A stretch of DNA of 64,000 nucleotides from Azorinus chamasolen (taxonomy: Eukaryota; Mollusca; Bivalvia; Cardiida; Solecurtidae). A program made the translations under genes and the position numbers. A model generated the notes under the pieces. It did not search any database and was not told the DNA's origin. It worked only from the letters and a program-made list of their open reading frames with translations. Each line of letters begins with the position of its first letter. The stretch's first letter is position 1. Of the stretch, positions 11,369 through 23,299 are shown in pieces. The DNA is taken from contig OY755240.1 of the NCBI GenBank assembly GCA_963576725.1, positions 37,908,629-37,972,628 of the forward strand, read 5' to 3'.

Positions 11369-13400
11369 ACTGGATTAACAGATTTTGCTTGTCCGAAGCA
11401 ATCTCCTACACTACTTTGGCTAGGATCACCAAATATGGTGTGTGAGTACATCTTGGGATGGCGGAGTGTCGCATACTATTTATAGGTTTATGTGACCTTG
11501 ACCTCGGCTTGACCTTGGGCTTCATTTACAAGAAAAACTTGTCCGGATAATAACTCCTATATGGAATCAGCTAGGATCACCAAATATGGTGTGTGAGTTT
11601 ATCTTGGGATGGCAGAGTGTCACATACTATTTTTAGGTCAATGTGACTTTGATCTTGAACTTTGACCTCATTTACAAGAAAAGCTTGTCCGGAGCATATC
11701 TCCTACACTACTTCAGCTAGGATCACAAAATATGGTGTGTTAGTACATCTTGGGATGTCGGAGTGTCGCATACTATTTATAGGTCAATGTGACCTTGACC
11801 TTGGGCTTCATTTACAAGAAAAACTTGTCCGGAGCATACCTCCTATACAGAATCAGCTAGGATCACCAAATATGGTGTGTGAGTTCATCTTGGGTTGGCG
11901 GAGTATCACATACTATTTTTAGGTCAATGTGACCTTGACCTTGAACTTTGACCTCATTTGCAAAATATTGACCGAAGCATATCTCCTACTCTACTTCAAC
12001 TAGGATCACCAAATTTGGTGTGTGAGTACATTTTGGGATGGCGGAGTGTTGCATACTATTCATAGGTCAATGTGACCTTGACCTTGGGCTTTATTTACAA
12101 AAACACTTGTCTGGAGCATACCTCCTATACGGAATCAGCTAGGATCACCAAATATGGTGTGTGAGTTAATCTTGAGTTGGCGGAGTGTCACATACTAGTT
12201 TTAGGTCAATATGTCCTTGACCTTGAACTTTGACCTCATTTGCAAAAAAAGCTTGTCCGACGCATATCTCCTACACTACTTTAGCTAGGATCACCAAATG
12301 TGGTGTATGAGTACATTTTGGGATAGCTGAGTTTCGCATACTTTTTATAGGTCAATGTGACCTTGACCTTGGGCTTGATTTACAAAAACACTTGTCCGGA
12401 GAATACCTCCTACACTACTTCAGCTAAGATCACCAAATATGGTGTGTGAGTACATCTTGGGACGGCGGAGTGTCACATACTATTTATAGGTCAAGGTGAC
12501 TTTGACCTCAGTTACAAAAAAAGTCTGTCTGGAAAATGTCTCCTACATCATATCAACTATGATCACCAAATATTGTGTGTGAGTACATCTTGGGATGGCA
12601 GAGTGTTGCATACTATTTATAGGTCAATGTGACCTTGACCTTGGGCTTTATTTACAACAGAAATTTTGTCCGAAGCATGTACCTCCTTTACCGAATTAGC
12701 TAGGATCGCCAAATATAGCATGTGAGTTTGTCTTGGGATGGCGGAGTGTTGCATACTAATTTTAGTTTAATGTGACCTTGACCTCATTTACAAATAAAAG
12801 CCTGTCCTGAGCATATTTTCTACACTACTTCATTTACAAATAAAAGCCTGTCCTGAGCATATTTTCTACACTACTTCAGCTAAGATCACCAAATATGGTG
12901 TGTGTGAGTACATCTTAGGATGGCTGAGTGTCGCATACTATTTATAGGTCAATGTGACCTTGACCTTGGGCTTCATTTACAAAAAAAATTGTCTTGAGCT
13001 TACCTCCTACACTGAATCAGCTAGGTTCATCAAATGTGGTGTATGAGTTGGGATCACATACTAGTTATAGGTTAATGTGACCATGACCTTGACCTTTGAC
13101 CTCATTTTAAAAAATGGCTTGTCCGGAGCATATCTTCTACACTACTTCAGCTAGGATCACCAAATATGGTTTATGAGTAGATCCTGGGATAGCAGTGTCG
13201 CATACTATTTAAAGATCAGTGTGACCATGACCTTGACCTTTGACTTCATTTACAAAAAAGCTTGTCATCCCTACACCGGATCAGCTAGGATCACTAAATA
13301 TGGTGTATGAGTTCATCTGCGGATGCTGGAATATTACATACTTTTTCTAGGTCATGTGGCCATGACCTTGACCTTTGACCTCAAATATGAAAACAGATTG
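11369..13400 (+). repeat. Tandem array, family F4 (about 142-bp unit)
   Basis: About fourteen units with TAGGATCACCAAATATGGTG, GAGTACATCTTGGGATGG and AGGTCAATGTGACCTTGACC. Successive GATCACCAAAT phrases are mostly 139-148 bp apart. A local 46-bp duplication (ACAAATAAAAGCCTGTCC..) occurs at about 12784-12876. Frequent TGACCTTGACC resembles nuclear-receptor half-sites, but its periodicity is explained by the repeat. Confidence 0.9.
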
Positions 13401-13662
13401 TCATTTAGGGTAACTTGAGTTCAAATTGTGGTCTTACTATGCAATCTTTATTTTCATTTTGCAGTTGCATATTGCAGGCCTGCTTATAAAACGCATATTG
13501 TCAGTGCTTTGCTTTGGGGCATTTGTCACATCTTCTTTTCCGAAACTGTAAGGCCTAGACCTTTGAAATGGTATGTAGTATCATCTAATGGTTTTCTACC
13601 AAGATTGTTCAAATTATGACCCCAGGACCAAAATTGCGCCGCCCCTGGCATCATCTAAAAGT
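13401..13662 (+). repeat. Junction region with one degraded F1 unit
   Basis: 13401-13527 shows nothing recognisable. 13528-13655 is a single diverged F1 unit (ACTGTAAGGCCTAGACC..). It abuts the RT-element remnant that starts at 13663. Confidence 0.55.
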
Positions 13663-14069
13663 ACAAAAATGAGTCATGCAGGAAACACCACATACAGAAC
13701 AAACAGTCGCCCGAACAGCAACACAAGGAAACAGCAAATGTACATAACTATAAAAACAACAAGAGACGCACAAAGACAAAACAAACACACAATAGGGGGA
13801 ATATGGAATCACCGCCTTGGAACGGTCAGTGACAAAAGTCACTGGGGGGTTAAACCGGTTTATGGGCGCCCAACCTCACACTTATTCCATCCCCACCCTA
13901 AAAGACAAACAGTGTAAATAAACGTATGCCCTCTCCGACTAATCTAAAACAACCGCGACGGTAAATACAGTGGTAAAGTGCATGTATAACGAAAACATTT
14001 AAGTGAACAAACTGTATCCACCTATCGCTAGTGTACTCAATGATTGAGCTGAAAGCAGACGTACATGCA
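13663..14069 (-). other. RT-element downstream spacer, copy C, with conserved module
   Basis: Nearly identical to 26634-27036 on the same strand and including the conserved non-coding module (core 13811-13882). About 100 bp present at 27036-27150 in the other copy are missing here. The spacer lies downstream of an RT gene end on the minus strand. No coding function is proposed for it. Confidence 0.7.
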
Positions 14070-14160
14070 AAGATGCCAGCGTGATTGACAACTGTAAAAG
14101 GGTTGACAACCAAACATGCAGTATGTTGTAGTACTACAGGATCATATCCCTTTTTAATGA
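14070..14160 (-). pseudogene. Reverse transcriptase C-terminal remnant, copy C part 2
   Basis: Minus-strand translation gives LVVNPFTVVNHAGIFACT, corresponding to the RT tail in copy B (27140-27466). The rest of this tail is at 15899-16022; a 1.74 kb Helitron-like element lies between the pieces. Confidence 0.7.
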
Positions 14161-15235
14161 ATTTTTAGCTCACCAGAGCACTTTTGTGCTCAGGATGAGC
14201 TTTTGTGATCGCCTGATGTCCGGCGTCGTCCGTCGTGCGTCGTCCGTCGTCGGGCGTCAACAATTTCAACCTTTAAAAATCTTCTCCTCTGAATCTACAG
14301 GGTTCTCAGCTTTCATCTTTGGTACATAGCATCATCTGTAGGTCCTCTACAAAAGTTATATAAATTATGCCCCTGGGGTCAAAATTGGCCCTGCCCCAGG
14401 GGTTTTCAGTTTTCAATAGAAACATATAGTGAAAAACTTTGAAATTCTTCTCCTCTCAAACTAGAAGGTTCTCAGCTCTCATATTTGGCACATAGTTTAA
14501 ACTTCAGGTCTTCTACAAAAGTTAGATAAATTATGCCCCTAGGGTCAAAATTGGCCCCATCCCAGGGATTGACAGTTTTTTGTAGCTGACTGCATAAACA
14601 GCCCATGGGATCACTATATATGCATAGGAAAAACTTTGAAACTCTTCTTGTCAAAACTACATGTCACAGAGCTTAGATATTTGTTGTATAGATTAACTTA
14701 GCATACCTTTATGAGTTTTGTTAATATCATAGTTCTGAGGTTAAAATTGGCCCTGCCCTGTGTATATATATACTTTTTCACATCTACAGTCTAAAGATTC
14801 TACAGGTTAAAGTTTTCCTAATATTCAGAGATAAGCCAGTGCTCTGAGAGGACTCGCTAGCCAGAGTGTATTGGTAATCACCCTTAGCCTGATCAGTAGA
14901 GTAGAAATTGTGTTTAGACAAATTACACACACTCATTTTAGATTGAGAAAACTTTGTGGATAATACTCAAAATGCAGAAAGCTCTTAAAGCTTTTTTCCA
15001 TATCTATGCCCTGCATTAAGCTGCCAGCTATCAATATATATCCCATAACTGTATCTGTTTTGAAGTTCAGCTTAATACAAATTCAAGTGTTCTATTGCAT
15101 CTTGGAGAGCAGTGTCTATTTTTACCTGGCTATTTTAAGCATACATCTCCCTTTCACACTTTTTGATTACAACTGGATTGCCTCCCTTCTGGATAATGGC
15201 AGTTGCAAATTAGATCTGACCTGTAAATAGAACAA

Positions 15236-15360
15236 TTAACCCTTTACTCCATAAATATGCATTTCTACACCTTTGCAAACAGAGTAGACCCAGATCAGAT
15301 GGCTCATGTAGTAGCCATCTGATCAATCTGCTGTATTTGCTTATGATATAATATAGTGCA
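15236..15360. mobile_element. Partial TTAA MITE inside the Helitron-like element
   Basis: Starts TTAACCCTTTACTCC and carries the family centre (GCAAACAGAGTAGACCC, then a GATGGCTCATG..CATC palindrome). The right end is not found. Confidence 0.5.
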
Positions 15361-15419
15361 AATTGCATTAAATTATTTTCATTTTGTGTACAATATACAT
15401 GTACTTATGATATGTTTAC

Positions 15420-15666
15420 TTAAGCCTTTCCTTCATATAAATGACTTTTCATGCATTTGTAAACAGAACAGACCAAATCAGACGGCTCCTATAGCAGCTG
15501 TCTGATCAGGGTCTGATCTGTTTGTCAATGGAATTTGAAATATGTTTCTTTACTTTCTAAAATGGCTATACTGTCCCACTTTCCATATTTCATTACAACT
15601 ATTTTGTCCATGAATATTCACTAGGTATTGACATTTTGAATAAACATAGAACAGGGGAAGGGTTAA
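15420..15666. mobile_element. TTAA MITE inside the Helitron-like element (reversed copy)
   Basis: TTAAGCCTTTCC at the left and GGGGAAGGGTTAA at the right. Its centre, GACGGCTCCTATAGCAGC, is palindromic. In reverse complement it matches 5866-6100 and 53029-53277 over most of its length. Confidence 0.6.
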
Positions 15667-15898
15667 AAGTACATCAATCTTAAGATAAGATATGAATAAT
15701 AATATGAACTCATGAAGATGTACTGAAAATATCTGAAATTTTGAACATAAGTATAGATTAATTTATTCTTTCTGAATTGAAATTTGCCCGACCCCAGGGC
15801 CGGCTAGTTTACTATAGAAACATATAGTGAAATCTTTGAAAATCTTCTCTCCTGATTGTCTGGTGAGCGATGTCAGGGCCATTCTGGCCCTCTTGTTT

Positions 15899-16022
15899 AA
15901 CATATTTGATGAACAAAGTGAGAAAATGGGTATGTCCAATAAGTTTGTAAATCACATCACCATAAAATGCAGGATGTGAAACACGTGTCGCAGAAGCTCC
16001 TTGAGATTAGATTGGTACTTGC
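15899..16022 (-). pseudogene. Reverse transcriptase C-terminal remnant, copy C part 1
   Basis: Matches 27262-27400 closely (TTTGATGAACAAAGTGAG.., TACTTGCCAATAA). The match stops at 16022, where a foreign repeat begins, so only the last part of the thumb/tail region survives. Confidence 0.65.
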
Positions 16023-16195
16023 CAATAAAGTTCTTTTATTAAGATTGTTCAAATTTTAACCTCCAGGCCTAAAATTATGGCCTTTGGTTTCATATTGGCC
16101 CCAATCTGAAGCTGACTTATTTTTACATAGAAATACAGTGTATGCATAAGTCTATAGTAACCAGGTGAGCGATATAGGGCCATCATGGCCCTATT
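16023..16195 (+). mobile_element. Helitron-like 3' end fragment
   Basis: Diverged F1-type unit (AAGATTGTTCAAATTTTAAC) followed by CAGGTGAGCGATATAGGG, a hairpin and CTATTGTT. It separates RT copy C (minus) from RT copy A (plus). Confidence 0.55.
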
Positions 16196-16305
16196 GTTTT
16201 TGTATTGTTATGAACGGGGTTTTATGCTTAACCTTAAAACCGATTCACAGGAGGATGTCATCAATTCTTTTAACAATACAGCACGTTATTTAGACGATTT
16301 ATTAT

Positions 16306-17756
16306 GTCTCTCCCCCCCCCCCCCCCATATTTATATGGGGGAGACATATTGTTTTCGTGAGAGTTGTCTGTCTGTCTGTCTGTCCGTCTGTCTGTCTGTC
16401 CGTCTGTCCGTCACTATTTTTGTCCGGACGATAACTTCAACATGCCTGATGCCAGTTGATTGAAACTTCATATATGGATAGAGCATAATGAGAGGAAGTG
16501 TCATGCACAAGGTCCATAACTCTGGCTTCACGAATAAAGGAGTTATTGCCCTTGTAAAAAAATCACACTTTTTTGTCCGGACGATAACTCCTATATGACT
16601 CATGTCATTGGATTGAAACTTCATATATGGAAAGAGCATAATGAGAGGAAGTGTCATGCACAAGGTCCATAACTCTGGCTTCACTAATATAGGAGTTATT
16701 GCCCTTTGTAAAATAATTCACACTTTTTTGTCCGGACGATAACTCCTATATGGCTCATGCCATCGGATTGAAACTTCATATATGGAAAGATCATGACAAG
16801 AGGAAGTGTCATGCACAAGGTCTATAACTCTGGCTTCACTAATATAGGAGTTATTGCCCCTTGTAAAAAAATCACACTTTTTTGTCCGGACTATACCTCC
16901 TATATGGCTCATGCCATTGGATTGAAACTTCATATATGGAAAGAGCATAATAAGAGGAAGTGCCATGCACAAGGTCCATAACTCTGGCTTCACTAATATA
17001 GGAGTTATTGCCCCTTGTAAAAAATCACACTTTTTTGTCCGGACGATAACTCCTATATGGCTCATGCCATCGGATTGAAACTTCATTTATGGAAAGATCA
17101 TGATGAGAGGAAGTGTCATGCACAAGGTCCATAACTCTGGCTTCACTACTGTTGGAGTTATTGCCCTTTGTAAAAAAAATCACAATTTTTTGTCAGGACG
17201 ATAACTCCTATATTGCACATGCCATTGGAGTGAAACTTCATACATGGAAAGATCATAATACGAGAAAGTGTCATGCATAAGATACTTAACTGGGGCTTCA
17301 ATAAATTTAGAGTTATTGCCCCTTGTACATTTGTTTAACGCTTTCTTGTCCGGACGATAACTCCTACATGGCTCTTGCCATCGTATTGAAACTTCATACA
17401 TGGAGAGAGCATGATGAGAGAAAGTGTCATGAACAAGGGCCATAACTCTTGCTTCAATACTTTTGGAGTTGTTGCCCTTTGTTACATTTTTAGCCGATCA
17501 ATATTTCCTGTTCCACTGATGCTATTGGAATGACATTTTATTTATGGAAAGGGCATGATGAAAGTAAGTGTCATGCACAAGGGCCATAACTCTGGTATCA
17601 ATATATTTGGAGTTATTAGCTGTTATCATTTTGTTTGGAAAGTGCATAATGAGGGGAAGTATCAATCATCAGGTCCATAACATTTTTAGTGATTTCCCTT
17701 TACATATTGTTTTTATTAGAGGGGAGACATCCGTTTTTGTGACAAAAACCTCTAGT
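16306..17756 (+). mobile_element. Tandem-core element, family F3 (about 150-bp unit), inserted in RT gene
   Basis: The 5' hairpin is TGTCTCTCC plus a C run pairing with GGGGGAGACA (about 16305-16350). A (GTCT/GTCC)n tract at 16367-16413 follows. Next come about eight core units with GTCCGGACGATAACTCC, CATTGGATTGAAACTTCAT and GGAGTTATTGCCC. The 3' end has GGGGAGACATCC, a GTTTTTGTGACAAAAAC hairpin and CTCTAG. It falls exactly between LDDLL and NID of the RT with no obvious long target duplication. Confidence 0.75.
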
Positions 17757-17767
17757 TTAATATTGAT

Positions 17768-17940
17768 AAATTCTGAAGGGTGGTGATCCCCCGAAAGCAA
17801 AAATTGCAACACAAAAAGAGAAAATTGCAGACTCGGTTTTATTGAGTCCGTTCATGAGCAGTAATTGAAAGTGCAACACTGCTCACGCCCCCTAGCACCG
17901 GCTTAAGCGGTATTCAATTTTCAGAACAAGAAGTACTGAA
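17768..17940 (+). mobile_element. TR short interspersed element, solo copy in RT gene
   Basis: About 170 bp beginning AAATTCTGAAGGG, then GGTGATCCCCC, a hairpin formed by GCAGACTCGG and GAGTCCG, CCCCCTAGCACCGGCTTAAG, ending AGAACAAGAAGTACTGAA. It divides RT codons NID from PYFDSM. At least nine further copies lie between 21 and 36 kb in both orientations, several of them also inside genes of mobile elements. Confidence 0.7.
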
Positions 17941-18498
17941 ACCATACTTTGATTCTATGATAACCTCAATTTACCCTACAGAGCTCAAACTTAATAAAGC
18001 AAATAGTTCTGACATATCTGCATCCTTTTTAGATTTAAATTTATCTATAAACAATGGAACAATTTCTTCTGGAATTTATGACAAAAGGGATGAGCTTATT
18101 CGTTTTGCTAGAGCTTGTTCTTCTGTTGATGATTTTAACAATCGTAACCTTATTATCACTGAAAAACTACTAAAACAGGGCTACAGATATGACAAACTTC
18201 GTAAAACATTTTCAAAATTTTACCACCGTAATGTTCTTCTCATCAGCAAATACAATTGTAATTTACGTACTTTTCTAAAGATTCACATCCGGAGTTTTAC
18301 GGTGATGTCATTTACAAACTTCGAAAAATTATTGGACACACATAGTTTGATACTTTATTTGTCAAACGTATAAAACAATTCATTAAAAAGGGATATGACC
18401 CCTCTATATTGCAGCGCACTACATGCTTGGTGGTCGACGACTTTACAGTTGGTCATTATGCTTTCCTCTTTGCTTGTGCGATGACGGAAAAGACTTAA

Positions 18499-18722
18499 TA
18501 CTCTATGAAGATTCCCTCTTAACCCCGCTTATTTGTATTTTGCCAGTTCTGTCATACCCCAATTGACTTCTCATCAGCTGCTCTGACCTCTGAATAGTCA
18601 TCGAGTACATGTCTACGATGTCAAGTTTATTCTTTTTCAAACAATGTCAAGTTTATTCTTTTTCAAACAAAACAGTTGTACATACTTAATATCAACTAGT
18701 ATTTGTATCGTCTTGCGATTTA
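18499..18722. other. Short spacer with a 28-bp direct duplication
   Basis: AATGTCAAGTTTATTC with TTTTTCAAAC is present twice in tandem (about 18617-18672). Nothing else recognised. Confidence 0.5.
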
Positions 18723-19290
18723 TTTTTAGCTCACCTGAGCAAAAGGCTCAGGGTGAGCTATTGTGACCGCCTGTCGTCCGTCCGTCCGTCCGTCCGTCTG
18801 TCTGTCCGTTCACTTTTATTTCAAATGACTTCTCCTAAACCACTGGGAGGATTTCAACCAATTTTCACAGAAATGTACCTTAGGGTGTCCTCTATCAAGC
18901 TTGTTCAAATCATGACCCCCAGGCAAAAAATGGCCCCGCCACACTTCTTTTAAAGGTGTTTTTTTTTAATCTTTAAAAATCTTCTTATCTGAAACCATAA
19001 TTTCTAGAGATTTGGTATATAGCATCATCTAATCGTCCTTTACCAAGTTTGTTCAAATGATGACCCAGGGCCAAAAATGGCCCTGCCCTGGGGCTTGTAA
19101 TTTTTACATAGACTTATATAGGGAAACTTTTAAAAATCTTTTTGTCTGAAACCACATAATCTAGAGCTAAGATATTTGGTATAAGCATCACCTAATATAC
19201 CACTACCAAGTTTTTTTTTAAATAATGACCCCTGTGCCAAAAATGGTCTCACCCTGGGGCTTTAGAATTCTTAGCATCATAGGCCTACAT
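18723..19290 (+). mobile_element. Helitron-like 5' end with degraded F1 core
   Basis: AGCTCACCTGAGC pairs with GCTCAGGGTGAGCT in a clean terminal hairpin. This is followed by (CCGT)n at about 18775-18810 and three decayed F1-type units. No 3' end is found, so it is truncated on the right. Confidence 0.65.
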
Positions 19291-19850
19291 GTATGGCTTT
19301 CCGAGGGGAAACAAGGGAATTAACTCTTGCAAACTTGATATTACAATAAGAGCAGAATAAATTACCTCCCTTTAATAGAATAAAAAAAATATTTTTTATT
19401 TGCCTCAAATCTCGTTTATATATTTTGTTTATTCTTTTTTATCATCGTAAAACTTATTGATGTTTATATTTCAAATCAAATTAAAGCATAAATTATATGT
19501 ATGCATTTTTTAAAACTGTAAGGATAAACATACATGATTATTATAAGAGAAAAGCATATGGCTGTCAAGTAAGGGAAGTAACTCTTGTAAATCCATGATA
19601 AGGATTTTAGTACCTCCATATGGAATCTATGGGGTTTTCTCGTGACCTCAATTGACAAATGGAATGACTAGAATTTAGTAGGAGGTAAGATAAAAATAAG
19701 TTACATATGGCTATACCTGGCCAGAAATAGGGATAAACCGTAAAGGTATATAAAGTCCGCCTTGAGTGCAAGATATAATGTGGGTTCCCAAAATATTTTC
19801 CTCGGAGTCAATTCTTCAAAAACTATGGACCTGGGTTTGCCGCTTCAGAC
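19291..19850. other. Stretch without recognisable feature
   Basis: AT-rich sequence with no domain-bearing frame on either strand and no repeat known from elsewhere in the window. Confidence 0.45.
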
Positions 19851-20690
19851 AGCAAGTTGTAAGGTATGAAAATGAGATATAAAATAGACTTTTATTTAAA
19901 TTGCATTAATGTAGGAGATGCGGGTGTATTTCAAGAATGCATTGGATTTCCAACGACCAATCATTTGGATCCTGGAATTGGATACGTTTTGGGTATGAGC
20001 CCATGTGGCACCGCCTATCCACAAGAATAAGAAGTATATCGCGAAGGGTCAAGGTGATATTGACAAACACAAGCTCGTAGATAAGTACGAATGGAAGCTG
20101 GTGTTCGTGGTTTCCCATATTTGAAGCGAAAAAGTGGACCGGTCAGGTAAGGCGAGTGCTTTTGATATTGACTGAGCAGACGAACGGGGGCAGATGGCGA
20201 ACTGTGAGTCGCTATGAAGCGTCAAGGACTCGCCTGGGGAATGTTTTAAATTAGTTAAACGCACTGTGGCAGGCATAGCTTTTGCCTTTGTGTGACATTC
20301 TCACGACGCAGAACATTTTGTTCTTGCTGCTTGCTTGCCACTAATTAGCCTAGACGAAACAGGCCGTGAAAAGCCAAACAGAAATCTGTACTAAGCATTA
20401 AAGAGTTGTATTGGTTAAATGTTACACGTGGTACAGGTTGATTAGGAGCTTAAGGAGTGGTCGCGTAATGGGCTTGCAAGCGTACATCTGGGGTAGGAGA
20501 TTTGCGAAGACCTTTTAGCATACCTTGAATAGTGAAGGAATCAGCATGCGTGCTGAAAACTTTGGCCCTGTGCACATAAGTTATAAGGCCTTGTGCATGG
20601 CAATAGGCAACAAGTAAGAAAATGCTGTACATGTATAGCAAATTGAATAAATGCTGCGGCATAACCAAGCTTGCCATTTAATGTAAACCT
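19851..20690 (-). pseudogene. Tyrosine recombinase, DIRS/Crypton type, C-terminal two-thirds, broken
   Basis: Minus-strand frames, joined only by eye across several frameshifts, show the core-binding domain tail (FLLVAYCHAQGL, DSFTIQGMLKGLRKSPTPD), then NLKHSPGESLTLH, then DPSRYTSYSC near 20050. The last corresponds to the box where active enzymes carry a catalytic His-x-x-Arg; here His is Tyr and a stop replaces the Arg region. A GNPMHS segment further on sits where the final catalytic tyrosine block would be. Such recombinases integrate DIRS-like retroelements and Cryptons. It may be the missing C-terminal part of the element at 22990-25015, but a short overlap in domain coverage argues for two elements. 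Confidence 0.7.
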
Positions 20691-22989
20691 AATTATTTTT
20701 TTATATAAGTATTAAATGATATTTTGACTGAAGTGCAAAGTGTTTATTATTTGAGCATTGAAAGCAAAGTAGTTTTAACAGTATTGACACTGGTAAAATA
20801 CCATTTCATTTCCAGTATACTAGTATACGAAAGGCTAGTCTTCTGATGCTGACATGAATGTTTTATGCTAGGAAGTAATCATATCAAAAGTCGGGTATAG
20901 AAAAGGAACAACAAAGCTAATGATTAGTTATCTTTAAATTTTTTTTAAAAAAAGCATCTAAATAATATACAATAGAAAAGGAACATTATTTGGTGTTGAT
21001 CGCATAATTGAAACTACTAAGTAAATGGCAATGAGGGACATTAGTTAGTTGTTTGCTTTTGATAAAAGTAGAAATTCTGAAAGGAGGTGATCCCGAGAAG
21101 TTTGTTTTAAAAAATCATGGCTCCTTTTATTTGCAAACCTTTGGTTTTATCCTAGATGCACATGTCGACCAAGTAAAAGTTTACATTGGGTAAATGAATA
21201 AATACGGAAGTTTATTTTTAGTGAATAATTTATTGATTAAATCATTAGGTAAAATAACTAGTTTTCACTGACATGAGGAGTGTTAACTGAGATGTACAGT
21301 ATTTTTACTATAATTATCTTTAAATGTAGCAGACAAAAATGAAACAGCTTGTTTAGGATCTTTCAGATATGTGTTTTGTCTGCAAAGATGTTTAAATGTA
21401 TATGTGTGAGAAAATGTTAAAATAAACATTTGAAACAGTCTAATGTACACAAATATTTTTTATACAGCAGTGATAACAAAAGAACTGTAATATACAAGAC
21501 TTTGTACCATAAGTAAACAAATCAAAAACCTCTAATGAGACTATAGAAATAATTTAATAATTTAATCTTCTCAAAATCAAGTAACTTTTATTTCCAATGT
21601 AAATATTTTTGACACCGAAATATGAATTATTTACTAGGAACTGCGGATATTTTACAGATATTCTGAATTCGCTAACAGTGCAGATTCTGATATGAGGGCT
21701 CATAAAGAATGCCCTAATTAACTTATTGGTTAAGCTATCATGACAGAGTTACAGATTCATATGATATTGAAAGTATTGTCCATTTGGTATTACTAATGCT
21801 CAGGCCATATTCCTCCAAGAAGTGAACATGACCAAGACAACAGGTGTACATTGCCATATAATGACAAGGGAGTATACAAAGCTTGAGAAAGATTCATTGA
21901 AAGATGACCGGGTAATGATCCGGACAGATCGATGAACGGACAGACTAATAAACATACAGGGTGATTGTAGTATACCCCCTCAACTAGTTGGAAGGGGTAA
22001 AAAACCGTGGGAACAAACATCAGTATTCTGCACAAAATTTATAAATGAATTGCACATAAATCGTTGTGGTTGAATGGTTTCTGTGCCGTTATTCTGACGC
22101 AGCTTTCCTAGTAATGTACAATTCATAAAAACAAAAATGGAATTACTAATAATCACTGTGTTAATGAATAACATTTTAATGACTTTCAGACTTTCTTTGC
22201 TGAAGGAATCTGTGACTGAATATCCAAATACTTCATTGCGACTTGGGAGTATATAGTACAATATACACACACACATAGTTCCGTGCATCAGATTCTTATT
22301 GATGCAACATATTTTACCTTTTTCAGACAATAGATCTATATCGTGCTATATTGTGTTATAAGTGTACTTATATCTGTACATATGCATTTTAACACTTTGG
22401 CAAATAGAACAGACCCAGATTTGACACTGCGGTAGGATCAGTCTGATCAGGGTCTGCTCTGTTTTTTTATGAAAAAAAATCATATTTTTATCATGTCGCT
22501 ATATAGCTTAATCATTACTATTTGTTCCTTATCTATTTGCTCTGTATAGTTCTTGCTTGATAAGTATGTTTGCTCATTCATATTTGTTGGGTATACTTAT
22601 TGTTTGATAAATTTGTGTTTTCTTATTTGTTTCTTATCCCAATAAAATTCCAATTTCAAAATGAAACAAGGTTTTTTGTATATTCCATGCCCTGACTTTA
22701 CAATTTCCACAACTTTGTAATTCAAATTATACAGGATACTTACTGACATCATTCCCCATACTTGACTATCATAATACGGCATATACTGATGTTGAAAGCT
22801 TATTTATCATCTAATAAATAACATATAACGAATAACATAAATCGATTGGAATTTATTCTGCGTATATTGGTACTTTCCATTCAATCATAATTGCCGTTTA
22901 TATACATTTGATTGCACATCGGTTTGATTAAATTTTGCGTAAATTGGCTATATTTTATAAAGGGGCCGAAACAGCCAAGCCCGAAGCGG
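20691..22989. other. Mostly unrecognised DNA with small repeat fragments
   Basis: Contains a 30-bp TR terminus at 21071-21100 (GAAATTCTGAAAGGAGG) and the palindromic core of a TTAA MITE at about 22390-22475 (GAACAGACCC..GGGTCTGCTC). The rest is AT-rich. Open frames in it have no recognisable domain. Confidence 0.45.
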
Positions 22990-23262
22990 ATTGGGACTGA
23001 ATCGTTCATAACAAATAAACTCTTACAGGCAGACGGTAAAATGTAACTCCAGTGCCAAAAAGGTAGGTCATTAAGATCATCACACACTCTGTGCTTCGGG
23101 CATTGCCCGCAGCACAATAAACTGTGCTTGCCGTGAAGGCGTACATGGTAACAGTGGATAATATGGGTAATGGGGGCCCATGAAACGGCGATAGTGCCAT
23201 AGAGAATTCCTATAGCTTGTCCTTGTTGTCGGTGCTAATGACCGGGTAAGGAGCTGAAACAC
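22990..23262 (-). pseudogene. Tyrosine recombinase N-terminal part (DIRS/Ngaro-like)
   Basis: LLTRSLAPTTRTSYRNSLWH followed by YRRFMGP matches the start of the SAM-like core-binding domain of DIRS-type recombinases (repeated S-x-x-T-x-x-x-Y pattern). A frameshift near 23080 moves the continuation (YCAAGNARSTECVMILMTYL) to another frame. Similarity stops near 22990. It lies directly downstream of the RT/RNase H remnant on the same strand, the order expected in DIRS-like elements. Confidence 0.7.
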
Positions 23263-23299
23263 GGAAACATTTAATGCAGTTGTAGCAGATCGGCTGGCA

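Larger units (their letters stand above)
14161..15898 (+). mobile_element. Complete tandem-core Helitron-like element (F2 core)
   Basis: The 5' end is AGCTCACCAGAGC with a fold-back hairpin, then a GTCGTCCGTC tract, two to three F2 units, unique DNA containing two TTAA MITEs, and at the 3' end GGTGAGCGATGTCAGGG with a hairpin and CTCTTG. Its limits come from the unoccupied paralogous site near 27258 (AATGA then a run of T then AACAT). The left side reads AATGA then ATTTTTAGCTC; the right side reads CTCTTGTTTAACAT. No long target duplication is evident, which is compatible with Helitron-type insertion into a T tract. It encodes no protein I can recognise, so it is non-autonomous. Confidence 0.8.
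16196..18498 (+). pseudogene. Reverse transcriptase, copy A, split by two insertions
   Basis: Three coding pieces read in order. 16196-16305 encodes ERGFMLNLK..NTARYLDDLL, where YLDD is the catalytic YxDD box of RT palm motif C. 17757-17767 supplies the next codons (NID). 17941-18498 gives PYFDSMITSIYP, SFLDLNLSI, LIRFARACSSVDDFNNRN, LLKQGYRYDKLRKTFSKF and, after a frameshift near 18350, the tail FTVGHYAFLFAC with a stop at 18496-18498. Intervening DNA is a tandem-core element (16306-17756) and a TR copy (17768-17940). I associate this RT with a widespread invertebrate family but cannot place it firmly among Penelope-like, non-LTR or virus-like elements. The N-terminal fingers and most of the palm are absent. 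Confidence 0.75.

Noticed and set aside
11369..13400. Cluster of nuclear-receptor sites (TGACCTTGACC)
   Set aside because: Spacing equals the F4 repeat period. No other promoter feature or gene is nearby.
16331..17443. Minus-strand frames with repeated KPELWTLCMTLPLIM as a repeat protein
   Set aside because: Direct translation of the F3 tandem unit. Frames break between units and no domain is present.
18530..18560. Second hammerhead (CTGATGA on the minus strand near 18540)
   Set aside because: No GAAA or pairing stems follow within the needed distance.
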